Translations under genes and position numbers: made by a program
Part shown: one piece after another, positions 26,305-34,011 of the stretch
Position numbering within the stretch: the first letter of the stretch is position 1
Layout: each line of letters starts with the position of its first letter
Source of the DNA: Glacieibacterium sp965200405
Lineage (GTDB): Bacteria; Pseudomonadota; Alphaproteobacteria; Sphingomonadales; Sphingomonadaceae
Length of the DNA: 64,000 bases
NCBI RefSeq assembly: GCF_965200405.1
Contig: NZ_OZ241356.1
Location: forward strand, 558,001-622,000
Direction of reading: 5' to 3'
Notes under the pieces: model-generated
What the model was told of the DNA's origin: nothing
What the model saw: only the letters and a program-made list of their open reading frames with translations
The model's database searches: none

Positions 26305-27404
26305 GCCGGAACCCCCGCGGGTGGTGGTGGCGGCGGCGTCGGCGAGATCACCGGAGTGGTGGCGCCCGGCGCGACGGCGACCGGCGCCGGGGGCTGGACC
26401 AGCTTGACCACCGGCGCCGGCGGCGCGCTCGGCAGCTGCCGCGAATGGCGCTCCAGCAGCGTCCGCTTGGCATCGTCGACGAAGCGGTCCAGCGGCACCG
26501 TCTCGCTGGCGAAGTTGATCCGCACCTCGCCGAACAGCTCGGCATTGAGCTCGCTGTCCGACTGGACGTTGACCCCGACGCTTGACACCTTGGTCATTGG
26601 CAGCGGCTCGCTGGCCGAGCCCTTGGAGCCCCAGACTTCGCCCCCCGTCGCGGGGTCGCCGCCCGTCGCATATTGCACCGCCGCGCGGTCGGCGGCAGCG
26701 GCCCGGAAGCGCAGCCGCGCGCCGATCGTGCCGTCCTTCACGACGATCCGGTTGATGCCCATCAGCACCATCGTCGCCAGCGTCTGCAACCGCGCCTTGG
26801 CGGCCTTCTCGCGCGCCAGCGGCAGGATCCGATCCTCCAGCGTCTCCGCCGACAGCTCCTCGCCCTCCAGCCCGAAGTCGGCGAGCCAGCGCGGGCTGCT
26901 CGGCTGGCTGAAGCCATCGGCAGGCTGGGCGTGCGGTACCGGCGCCAGCGTCAGCGCGTCGCCACTGTCGACCAGCATAACGTCGCGCGGATATTGCTCG
27001 ACCAGGAAGTCGCGGGCCTGGTTGGCCGAGACATTCTCCTGGGTGAATTGATCCAGCGGCTTGGCGACCGCCGAGACCAGGTCGGCATAGGCCTGCATCT
27101 GGCGGATCGAGCTGTCGACCATGGCATCGAATGTGCCGTGGATCAGCGAGGCGACGAACTTGGGGAAGTCGAGCTCGTCCGTGAGGTTGCCCGAGCGCCG
27201 CCCCAGCGCGTCGGTGGCGCTCTCGCGCTTCGTCGCGGGTTTCGTCCCGTCGCCGAGCAGCGGGTCGGTGGCCGGCGGCGCCGCGTTCGGATCGACGATC
27301 TCGCGCCCGAGAAAGTCCTTGGCCAGCGCCCCCGCCACCGGCGCACGGATGCGTCCGGTCGACGGCGGCGGCGGCGGCAAAACCAGGCGAGCGGATGTCG
27401 CCAT
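26301..27404 (-). CDS. Unrecognised family A protein (copy 4)
   Basis: This is a 367-residue protein with an ATG start 3 nt after the stop of the 1321-residue gene. Family blocks: FPKFVASLIHGTFDAMVDSS (80-99), QMQAYADLVSAVAKPLDQF, LATMVLMGINRIVVKDG at about 209-225, and VRINFASETVPLDRF late, where the usual FKSDYLP reads FASETVP. The N-terminal helical repeat seen in the other copies is replaced by a Pro-rich start, and the C-terminus is Pro/Val-rich. There is no signal peptide. It is separated from the other three copies by five genes. Confidence 0.8.
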   Translation of the reverse strand: MATSARLVLPPPPPSTGRIRAPVAGALAKDFLGREIVDPNAAPPATDPLLGDGTKPATKRESATDALGRRSGNLTDELDFPKFVASLIHGTFDAMVDSSIRQMQAYADLVSAVAKPLDQFTQENVSANQARDFLVEQYPRDVMLVDSGDALTLAPVPHAQPADGFSQPSSPRWLADFGLEGEELSAETLEDRILPLAREKAAKARLQTLATMVLMGINRIVVKDGTIGARLRFRAAAADRAAVQYATGGDPATGGEVWGSKGSASEPLPMTKVSSVGVNVQSDSELNAELFGEVRINFASETVPLDRFVDDAKRTLLERHSRQLPSAPPAPVVKLVQPPAPVAVAPGATTPVISPTPPPPPPAGVPA

Positions 27405-27407
27405 GGC

Positions 27408-30400
27408 TCAGATCGTGCTCTTCTGCAGGTATTTGCCATCCCGGAGGTAGGTGCCGTCGGCGAACAGCTGCAGGTCGGTGACGGCGATGATGTCGTCGCC
27501 CGGCGTCCGGCTGAAGCGGTAGTGGAAGCGGACCTTGAGCGCCGCGATACCGCCGGGCTCGTACAGCACCGCATCGTCCATGATCTGCGCCCGCACCTTG
27601 AGCTTCATCAGCTTGGCGTCGTTGGTGCCGATGTTGCCGATCCGGACGTTGCCGAGCGACTTGCCGTTGTACTGCCAGTCGACGGTGAACCAGGCGTAGA
27701 TGTCGTCGATGCCCCAGCCGGTCAGCTTGGGCCAGTCGTCGAGCCGAATCGTCGCGGCGTCGCTGAACGGCGCCGGATTGGCCGGGACCTTGTCGCCCGG
27801 ATGCTTGAGCCCGCGGAACTGGTCGAGTTCCCAACTGATATCGCCCGAGCTGTCGCTGAGCAGTTGCGGCAGCAGTCCGCCGATAGTGCCGATCACCTCC
27901 ATGGCGCGGGCCCGCGGCGGCGGTGGCGGCGCCATCGCAAGGTCGGCATCGGTCGGCGCCGCGTCACCCTCGGGCAGGCGGTCCGCCTCGAGGTTGGCCA
28001 TGGCATAGCCCGCCGGTGCGGTCGGCCCACGATTGGGCTGGCGCGATCCTGTCCCGCACGAATGCAGGATCTGCGCGCCCCCGCCCGGGAAGGCACCGGC
28101 GGCGTTCTCATACTCCTGGGTGAAGTCCCGGTAGGTCATGATGTAGCGGCTGCCGGTGGTGTGGGTCGCGGCATAGCCGCCGGGTGCGCCAGGGGTGCCG
28201 ACGGCGCGGTCCCACGGGTCGGCGACGCGGACGTAGGTCTCGGTGCCGTCCGAATACATGCCGGTGACGACGATGGCGTGCAGCCCCGGCACGGCGGCGG
28301 CGACCCACAACGGGCCGTTGCGCTCCAGCAGGTCGCGGAAGCCGTCCTCGGCATAGCACATCGGGTTTTCGGCGCTCAGGCCCATCTCGCCGGCGAAGCG
28401 GTTGACGTCGCCGGGGGCCAGCCCGGTCGCGGTGCTGCGCCCGCAGATCGAGCCGACGGCCTCGGGCGACAGGCTGACCATGTCGCGCCAGCCGACGACC
28501 ATCGCCCCGGCGGCGGCCCAGCAGCTGAACTCGGTCGGCTGGGCGATCAGCTCGACATCGTCCCAGTTGAGCGTGAATGCCGCGCCGCCCAGTGCCCTCG
28601 CCTTCGCCTTGTTCCGCGTCTCCAGGCCCAGCGCATAGCCGGCACCGGCCGCGCTGCCGGTGTTGAGCTGGTGGCCGAAGGTGCCGCCGCAGTGCAGGAC
28701 CTGCAGATTGACCGCGGCGAAGTCGGTCGCGGCGCGCTCGTACTCCGCGACGAAGTCGGCCCAGCGCATGATGTAGCGGCTGCCCGTCGCATGGCTGGTG
28801 GCATAGGCCCCCGGCGCGCCCGGCGAGCCGACATCGCGGTCCCACGGGTCGGTGATCCGCACATAGGTCTCGTCGCCCTCGGCATACAGACCGGTCACGA
28901 CGATGGCGTGCAGCCCCGGCACCGCGGCGCCGACCCACAGCGGGCCGTTGGCCTCGATCAGCTTGCGGAACGCATCGACGGTGTAGCTGCGCGGCGGCTC
29001 GGCCGTCATCTTCATGTCGGTGGCGAACTGGCCGACCTGCGCCGGGTCGAGCCCGGTGGCGGTGGTCAGGCCGGCGTTCGCGGCGATGCCCTCGACGGTC
29101 AGGCTCATCCGGTCGCGCCAGCCGAGGACCATCGACGTGGCGGTCGCCCAGCAACTGACGTCGGTCGGCTGCGCGATCTGCTGGACCTCGTCCCAGTTGA
29201 TCGTGAAGCTGTCGGCCGACAGGCCGCGCCCGGCCGGCAGCTTGCGCGCCGCCAGTGCCTGCGCCGTCTCGAAGCCGCCGAGTTCCTCGCGGATCGCCGT
29301 CGGATTGAAGCGCTCGCTGAACGGCGCGAGTATCTCTGCCTCGCCGCCCTTGTCGTTGATGAACGCCGCGAGCCTCGACTGGAAGCTTTCCCACAGGCGC
29401 TCGCCGCCCGCGAAGATCAGCGTCTCGGTGCCCGGGAAGCCCAGCGTCGCCCGGTCGGTACCCCGGGTGTAGAAAGTGGTGACGCCGTCGACGACGAAAT
29501 AGCCGAACTGCCGGTGGCCGCTGACCGGATGGTCGCCGGAGCGCGGCGTGTTGATCGTCGTGACCGCATAGAATTGCGGCTTGGCCTCGCTGATGACGAT
29601 CGCGGCATTGTCCCAACCCGTCGGGTCGAGGTCGACGATCCGCCCCTTGATGTCGAGGAACATCGCCGCGCCGAGCGGCTTGTCGGACGCCAGCTTCTGC
29701 GCGTCGCTATCGTCATAGGGACTGAAATCGGTGATCCCGGTGTCGACGAATTGGTTGATGTTCCTGATGGACTGGCCAAGCAGCTTGGGCGCGTCCCAAC
29801 CGTCCGGGAAGCGCTTGATGACGACCTTGTAGAAATCGCAGTTGAGGTCGCCGACGGCCGCGTCGAGGCGCTGGATGGTGAAGCCGCGCGCCTTGACCTG
29901 CGCGACCAGCGACGGCGCCGGGCTCCATTGGAACAGGTCCTTGTAGTCCGCCGCGAGTTGCCGAACGCGCTGGCGATCTTCGGCCCCGACGACCATCGCC
30001 CGCGCCTGGGGGTAGCGGCCGTTCGTCTTGGCCTTCAGCGACAGGCCCTGCGCCGTGCCGTTCGTGGTCGCCGGCTGCGCCTTGCAATAGCGGTTGGTCA
30101 CCAGGTCCATGAAATGGTCCCAGTTCCAGTTGCCGTCCGGGCACGACGTGTGGCTGGTGCCGGTGTCGGCCTCACGGTGGCCGATGATCGTCGTGCGATC
30201 GGGTGTCAGCCCGTATTTGTCGCACAGCGCGGTGACCAGCGCGGCGGACTCGCAATATTGGGTATCGCTCGGCGCCAGCGCGTCGAAGTGGGTGCCGCCA
30301 TAGTCGACGCCGCCCGCCTTTACCGCGACATGCTCGATGCCGATGCTGCGCTGGTTGGCGCCCTTGGCGTGCCAGGCCGTGTCGGCCTCGGGGACGAACT

Positions 30401-31373
30401 GGACGATCTCGCCGTGCTGGCCGACGAGGTAATGCGCGCTGGAGTTGGCGCCGGCGCGGCTGAAGTGATTGACCGTACTGCTGGTGGTCGGGGCGTCGGT
30501 GATGTGGATGACGATTCGATCGATGGTCTTGCCACCCCGCCCGGCCGTCACCGCCGGCGACACGACGAAGCGCGCGACGCGGTCATAGTCCGGGTTCGGC
30601 GCCGCCAAGCCGCGCGCCTGTCCATAACCTAGCGTCGCCGGGGCAGCGGTATAGGCCGGTCCGTCGATGCCGTGGCTCTCCGGATCGTCGTCGAGGCCCT
30701 GCGCAGTCGGTGCGGGGGCCGGTGCCGCGGCGGGGGCGGGGGCCGGAGCGGCGTTCGTCGGCGCTTTTGCAGCCGGCAGCGGCCCGAAGCCGTCGTCATA
30801 AGGCACCGGAGCCGCAGGCTGGTCGGAGCCGTTCGCCTTGCCGTTCTTGACCGGTGCCGTCGCGCCGTTCGTGCCGGCCTCGACCGGCGCCATGCCCGGT
30901 GTTGCCGTGTCGCCGGCCCATTCGAGCTGCGCCTGGCCGTTCTTGCCATAGCCGGCGGCGCGCTGCTGGCGGTTGGGGATGACCCGGACCCGCGCCAGGC
31001 TGCGGCCCGAAAGGCCCTTAATGCTGATGTATGGGCTCGCCTCGGTCGGGGTCACCGCGACCTTCATCGCGTCGCCCTCACCCGCCGTGGCGACGCCAAC
31101 GTACAGCTTCTCGTTACCGATGAACCGCGCCAGCACTTCGGGCGGCACGATGAAGTTCGCCTCGTTGCCGGCGAAGCGGACCGCGCCATTGCCCTTGGTC
31201 GAATAGAAATTGGCGGCGTTGCGGTCCTTCTTTCCGTCCGGCTTGAACAGCGCGGGATCGGTGCCGATCGCGACTTCGGCCTGGCTTGGGCGGCCGTCGT
31301 CGCGGATCTTCAGGGCGACCATCGGAAAGCGATCGGTGACGTCGATCCGGCTGAAGCGAAGTTGCGCGGTCAT
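27408..31373 (-). CDS. 1321-aa amidase plus tandem papain-like (C70) peptidase protein
   Basis: Order of parts: a beta-rich start (1-135); a Pro/Ala linker (about 160-250); an N-acetylmuramoyl-L-alanine amidase-2 domain (about 283-430) with candidate zinc ligands His290, His399 and Cys411, Cys as in T7 lysozyme; an unassigned part (480-700); and two papain-like domains of AvrRpt2/C70 type with Cys741-His822-Asp842 and Cys951-His1032-Asp1052 in QPT-x2-SCWA, LHAIVVTG and DPWDR. A beta-rich C-terminal part follows. No signal peptide is seen, so access to peptidoglycan or a foreign target would need an export route or lysis. It starts at the ATGA overlap with the DUF3467 gene. Confidence 0.88.
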   Translation of the reverse strand: MTAQLRFSRIDVTDRFPMVALKIRDDGRPSQAEVAIGTDPALFKPDGKKDRNAANFYSTKGNGAVRFAGNEANFIVPPEVLARFIGNEKLYVGVATAGEGDAMKVAVTPTEASPYISIKGLSGRSLARVRVIPNRQQRAAGYGKNGQAQLEWAGDTATPGMAPVEAGTNGATAPVKNGKANGSDQPAAPVPYDDGFGPLPAAKAPTNAAPAPAPAAAPAPAPTAQGLDDDPESHGIDGPAYTAAPATLGYGQARGLAAPNPDYDRVARFVVSPAVTAGRGGKTIDRIVIHITDAPTTSSTVNHFSRAGANSSAHYLVGQHGEIVQFVPEADTAWHAKGANQRSIGIEHVAVKAGGVDYGGTHFDALAPSDTQYCESAALVTALCDKYGLTPDRTTIIGHREADTGTSHTSCPDGNWNWDHFMDLVTNRYCKAQPATTNGTAQGLSLKAKTNGRYPQARAMVVGAEDRQRVRQLAADYKDLFQWSPAPSLVAQVKARGFTIQRLDAAVGDLNCDFYKVVIKRFPDGWDAPKLLGQSIRNINQFVDTGITDFSPYDDSDAQKLASDKPLGAAMFLDIKGRIVDLDPTGWDNAAIVISEAKPQFYAVTTINTPRSGDHPVSGHRQFGYFVVDGVTTFYTRGTDRATLGFPGTETLIFAGGERLWESFQSRLAAFINDKGGEAEILAPFSERFNPTAIREELGGFETAQALAARKLPAGRGLSADSFTINWDEVQQIAQPTDVSCWATATSMVLGWRDRMSLTVEGIAANAGLTTATGLDPAQVGQFATDMKMTAEPPRSYTVDAFRKLIEANGPLWVGAAVPGLHAIVVTGLYAEGDETYVRITDPWDRDVGSPGAPGAYATSHATGSRYIMRWADFVAEYERAATDFAAVNLQVLHCGGTFGHQLNTGSAAGAGYALGLETRNKAKARALGGAAFTLNWDDVELIAQPTEFSCWAAAGAMVVGWRDMVSLSPEAVGSICGRSTATGLAPGDVNRFAGEMGLSAENPMCYAEDGFRDLLERNGPLWVAAAVPGLHAIVVTGMYSDGTETYVRVADPWDRAVGTPGAPGGYAATHTTGSRYIMTYRDFTQEYENAAGAFPGGGAQILHSCGTGSRQPNRGPTAPAGYAMANLEADRLPEGDAAPTDADLAMAPPPPPRARAMEVIGTIGGLLPQLLSDSSGDISWELDQFRGLKHPGDKVPANPAPFSDAATIRLDDWPKLTGWGIDDIYAWFTVDWQYNGKSLGNVRIGNIGTNDAKLMKLKVRAQIMDDAVLYEPGGIAALKVRFHYRFSRTPGDDIIAVTDLQLFADGTYLRDGKYLQKSTI

Positions 31374-31744
31374 GGTGCTACCTCTGGGTCTGTGGCGATG
31401 GCCAGGCTGGATGCCGCATCGGCGCGGGCGCGCACGGCGCGGCGTTCGAAGTCATGGGGCGGGACCAGTGTCGCCACCGGCTGGGCAAGGTCCTCGATGA
31501 TGCCGTACTCGCGCTCGAAGCGGTTGACCGCATCGGCGAGCAGGCCGGCGAGCAGCTTGGCGTGGACCGGCCCGGTCGCCATGCGGCTGTGCATCGTCAC
31601 CGCCCCGGCCTCCGGCTGGAACTGGCCGAAGTCGATCAGGAACTCGAAGGCGTTGTGCCCGACCTCGAAGTAATTGGCATAGGCGGCGAGCGGCGGTCGC
31701 CGGCGGCGGGTGGTGGCAGGGACGGGAGTTGCGGCTGGGCTCAT
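31370..31744 (-). CDS. DUF3467 protein, first gene of the unknown operon
   Basis: This is a 124-residue protein. I use the ATG giving MSPAATPVPATTRRRR; a TTG two codons earlier is in frame but would lie upstream of the predicted transcript start. Residues about 20-85 (YANYFEVGHNAFEFLIDFGQ, then VHAKLLAGLLADAVNRFERE) match the DUF3467 pattern, including the F-x-L-D-F-G and P-V-H-A-K blocks. The domain has no assigned activity. It is the first gene after the sigma-54 promoter and overlaps the 1321-residue gene (ATGA). Confidence 0.85.
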   Translation of the reverse strand: MSPAATPVPATTRRRRPPLAAYANYFEVGHNAFEFLIDFGQFQPEAGAVTMHSRMATGPVHAKLLAGLLADAVNRFEREYGIIEDLAQPVATLVPPHDFERRAVRARADAASSLAIATDPEVAP

Positions 31745-31756
31745 CGGCAAACGATC

Positions 31757-31772
31757 TGCAAACCGCGTGCCA
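31757..31772 (-). promoter_or_regulatory. Sigma-54 (-24/-12) promoter, perfect consensus
   Basis: Read on the minus strand the site is TGGCACGCGGTTTGCA, which is TGGCAC-N5-TTGCA with no mismatch to the sigma-54 consensus. The GG of the -24 element is at 31771-31770 and the GC of the -12 element at 31759-31758. This predicts transcription start near 31746, 2 nt before the ATG of the DUF3467 gene. A sigma-54 activator gene lies just upstream, which makes a chance match unlikely. The operon below it spans 12 genes. Confidence 0.85.
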
Positions 31773-31834
31773 GCCGATCGGAGGCTGCTAAGTCGCTGGA
31801 AAATCGATTTGCGACGCGGTGCCGGCTTGTCGCC

Positions 31835-31855
31835 TGTGACAGTTCGAGTGTCACA
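31835..31855. promoter_or_regulatory. Inverted repeat, likely enhancer site for the sigma-54 activator
   Basis: TGTGACA (31835-31841), a 7-nt spacer, then TGTCACA (31849-31855) form a perfect 7-bp inverted repeat. Its centre is about 99 bp upstream of the predicted start of the sigma-54 promoter, the usual distance for an enhancer-binding protein. It lies between the activator stop codon and the promoter. It could also form a hairpin after the activator gene, but no T-run follows it, so an operator is the better reading. Confidence 0.65.
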
Positions 31856-31871
31856 CCCGGACAGCGCGATG

Positions 31872-32864
31872 TTACATTCCGCCGTCCGCGACCTCGTACT
31901 TCGCCAGCTTGCGGTACAGCGTCATGCGCGACCAGTTGAGCGCCTTGGCGGCCTCGGCCTTGTTCCAGTTGGTCCGCTCCAGCGCCTCGATCAGCCGCGA
32001 CCGCTCCGCCGGCACGCTGCACCGGTAGCGCGCGAACAGCGACTGGAATGCCGGCGGCAGGTGTTCGAACTCCAGCCGGCCGGCGGGCGGGTCGATGAAC
32101 ACCGCCTCGATCAGGTTGCGCAGCTCGCGGACATTGCCGGGCCAGTCGTGCGCCGCCAGCGCTTGCAGCAACTCCGGCGCCGGGGCCTCGACCGTCGAGC
32201 GATCGCGGGCGTTGAACTCGGCGATGATCTCGTCGGCCAGCACGGCGACGTCCTCCGGCCGGTCCCGCAGCGGCGGGATGACCAGTCGCGCGACATTCAG
32301 CCGATAGAACAGGTCACTACGGAAGCGCTGCGCCGCGACTTCGAGCTCGAGCTCGCGGTTGGTCGCCGCGACCACCCTTATGTCGATGTCGAAGGCACGG
32401 CCGCCACCGAGCGGCTGGACGCGCCGGGTCTCGATGACGCGCAGCAGCTTGGCCTGGGCGTAGATGTTCATCTCGCCGATCTCGTCGAGGAACAACGTGC
32501 CGCCGTCGGCCTCGGCGAGTCTGCCGCGCACCGCCGAGACCGCGCCGGTGAAAGCGCCCCGGGCATGACCGAACAGCTCCGACTCGACCAGCGTGTCCGG
32601 CAGCGCGCCGCAGTTGACCACGACGAACGGACCGGCGGCGCGCGGGCTGAGCGCATGGATTGCCTGCGCGACACGCTCCTTGCCCGTGCCGGTCTCGCCG
32701 GTGATCAACACCGTCGCCCGCGACCGCGCCACTTTGGGAAGATAGTTGCACAGGGCCGCCATCGCGGCGCTGCGACCAGCCAGCCCGATCGCTGCAGGAC
32801 CATAGCCGCCGGGGCAATGCCCCACGGTGACACCGTGTGCTGCGGTCGCTGGCGAGTGCCCCAC
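31872..32864 (-). CDS. Sigma-54-dependent activator (bacterial enhancer-binding protein) without receiver
   Basis: This is a 330-residue protein. I chose a GTG at 32864 because GGAGG lies exactly 6 nt upstream; the frame is open 26 codons further to a TTG. The AAA+ domain has GETGTGKE (Walker A), the sigma-54 contact loop GAFTGA, GGTLFLDEIGEM (Walker B) and the arginine-finger region FRSDLFYRLN. The C-terminus is a Fis-type HTH (WNKAEAAKALNWSRMTLYRK). Only about 45 poorly conserved residues precede the AAA+ core. As in PspF-type activators there is therefore no fused sensor, and control must come from elsewhere. It lies next to a perfect sigma-54 promoter and a likely enhancer. Confidence 0.93.
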   Translation of the reverse strand: MGHSPATAAHGVTVGHCPGGYGPAAIGLAGRSAAMAALCNYLPKVARSRATVLITGETGTGKERVAQAIHALSPRAAGPFVVVNCGALPDTLVESELFGHARGAFTGAVSAVRGRLAEADGGTLFLDEIGEMNIYAQAKLLRVIETRRVQPLGGGRAFDIDIRVVAATNRELELEVAAQRFRSDLFYRLNVARLVIPPLRDRPEDVAVLADEIIAEFNARDRSTVEAPAPELLQALAAHDWPGNVRELRNLIEAVFIDPPAGRLEFEHLPPAFQSLFARYRCSVPAERSRLIEALERTNWNKAEAAKALNWSRMTLYRKLAKYEVADGGM

Positions 32865-33318
32865 GCCAAGCCTCCAAGCATCGCCCGCGCGACCACGGTA
32901 ACGGGCAGGATGATGAACGCGCAGTCCTTCGCTGCCCGGCAACAGGCAGAATGGCTAGCGTCTCGTTGTTTTGGCTCGATCGGGATGTCGTCACCGACAT
33001 ATCCAGTTTCGACAATACTCCTTTAGGCTATGTCGCGCAACCGCTCGCCGGCTAATCACGGCTGTCGGTTCAATATTTGCCGGGCGGACGTCGAGATTGG
33101 CGATCGTTGCGGCTTTACTATCATGAGCGACCGCGGTCGCAGGCACTGGACTCGAAAAACGGCGGAGGCTCAATGATTCGCGATGTATCGCGACTTGCAG
33201 TTCTACAAAACTGATCTACCTCAACTTTGCCTCATAGCTGGAACTTGGGCGAAACCGTCTTCGGAACCTTCATTGGTCGCTCATCGTTCGGTGAACAAGG
33301 ATGGGTGGAGGTTTCGTC
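32865..33318. other. Intergenic region between activator and small membrane protein genes
   Basis: These 454 bp hold no convincing gene. The first bases carry the GGAGG of the activator (minus strand, 32871-32875). Short palindromes occur: TGTCG-TCAC-CGACA at 32986-32999, a perfect 14-bp one at 33127-33140, and TCGCGA-TGTA-TCGCGA at 33178-33193. The region is visibly less GC-rich around 33000-33250 than its surroundings, as expected for divergent promoters. I could not assign clear -35/-10 boxes. Confidence 0.6.
33178..33193. promoter_or_regulatory. Palindrome TCGCGA-N4-TCGCGA, possible operator
   Basis: This 16-bp sequence has perfect 6-bp self-complementary arms and lies 126 bp upstream of the small membrane protein gene. 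The size and symmetry suit a dimeric repressor site. No regulator can be named. Confidence 0.35.
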
Positions 33319-33522
33319 ATGGGAACAAGTGCAACCGTCGGTTCGCTCAATCTGATGACCTTGGGCATCGGCCTGCTGGTCCTGATCGTCATCGCGGTGA
33401 TGTTTTTCCGAAAGAAGTCGAATCGACATCCGATGCATCCCGACGAGGGCATCCACAGCGACCTCGATGCCGCGGCGAGGCGTGATGTGGATCCGCCGCG
33501 CGCCAAAGACGTTACGCGATAA
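33319..33522 (+). CDS. Small single-pass membrane protein
   Basis: This is a 67-residue protein. The ATG at 33319 is preceded by GGAGG at 7 nt, which decides the start over an ATG six codons earlier. One membrane helix spans about residues 11-30 (LMTLGIGLLVLIVIAVMFFR), followed by a basic stretch (KKSNRH) and an acidic, soluble C-terminus. I do not recognise a family. It lies 108 nt upstream of the cytochrome c gene on the same strand and beside the PGC. Confidence 0.65.
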   Translation: MGTSATVGSLNLMTLGIGLLVLIVIAVMFFRKKSNRHPMHPDEGIHSDLDAAARRDVDPPRAKDVTR

Positions 33523-33630
33523 AATGCCGCACTCCGCGGTCATGGTCTGAGTTGTAGTCTATCGTCGCTCGACGTTCGTCCGGTGCAGTGCCGGTATCGC
33601 CGAAGCGCGCAGCAGTGCTGGGGAGATTGT

Positions 33631-34011
33631 ATGAACAAATTTTTCAAAGTTGCTTTCGGTGTAGCGTTGGGTGTCGGTGCAGGCGGTGCGGCGATGGCGG
33701 CCATGCCGGTCGGCAACGCCGCGAACGGCGCCAAGGTCTTCGTGCAGTGCAAGACGTGTCACGTCACCACGCCGGGCGTCAATCGCATCGGGCCGACGTT
33801 GCATGCGATTGTCGGTCGTCACTCCGGCTCGATCCCGAACTACTCCTACTCTGCTGCGAACAAGAAGAGCGGCGTGACCTGGACCGAAGCTAATCTGTTC
33901 ACCTACCTCGAAGCGCCGCGCAAGTTCATCCCCGGGACCAAGATGACCTTTGTCGGTCTGAAGGATCCGCAGCAGCGCGCCGACGTCATCGCTTACCTGA
34001 AGACCCAGTAA
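33631..34011 (+). CDS. Class I cytochrome c (c2/c550-like)
   Basis: This is a 126-residue protein. The start ATG is preceded by GGGGAG and opens a signal peptide (FFKVAFGVALGVGAGGAAMA). The mature protein has the heme motif CKTCH, IGPTLHAIVGR, and the distal methionine in PGTKMTFVG, the layout of mitochondrial-type c2 cytochromes. It may carry electrons between the bc1 complex and the reaction-centre cytochrome subunit encoded at 55.6-56.7 kb. That role is inferred from position near the PGC. Its 3' end overlaps a convergent small gene by 26 bp. Confidence 0.92.
   Translation: MNKFFKVAFGVALGVGAGGAAMAAMPVGNAANGAKVFVQCKTCHVTTPGVNRIGPTLHAIVGRHSGSIPNYSYSAANKKSGVTWTEANLFTYLEAPRKFIPGTKMTFVGLKDPQQRADVIAYLKTQ

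Noticed and set aside
26673..30632. A 1319-codon plus-strand frame opposite the amidase/papain gene
   Set aside because: It mirrors a minus-strand gene with two intact catalytic triads, has no ribosome binding site and no recognisable motif.
15931..31750. Prophage, tailocin or extracellular contractile injection system
   Set aside because: No sheath, tube, baseplate, capsid, portal, terminase or integrase signature is seen. The amidase domain alone is not enough.
31835..31855. Intrinsic terminator of the sigma-54 activator gene
   Set aside because: The 7-bp stem is perfect but no T-run follows on the minus strand; position relative to the sigma-54 promoter fits an enhancer better.
32986..32999. 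TGTCG-TCAC-CGACA as a second binding site for the sigma-54 activator
   Set aside because: Arms and spacing differ from the TGTGACA-N7-TGTCACA site and no sigma-54 promoter lies near it.
32837..33055. A 72-codon plus-strand frame near the activator start
   Set aside because: It overlaps the activator coding region antisense, has no ribosome binding site and shows no domain.
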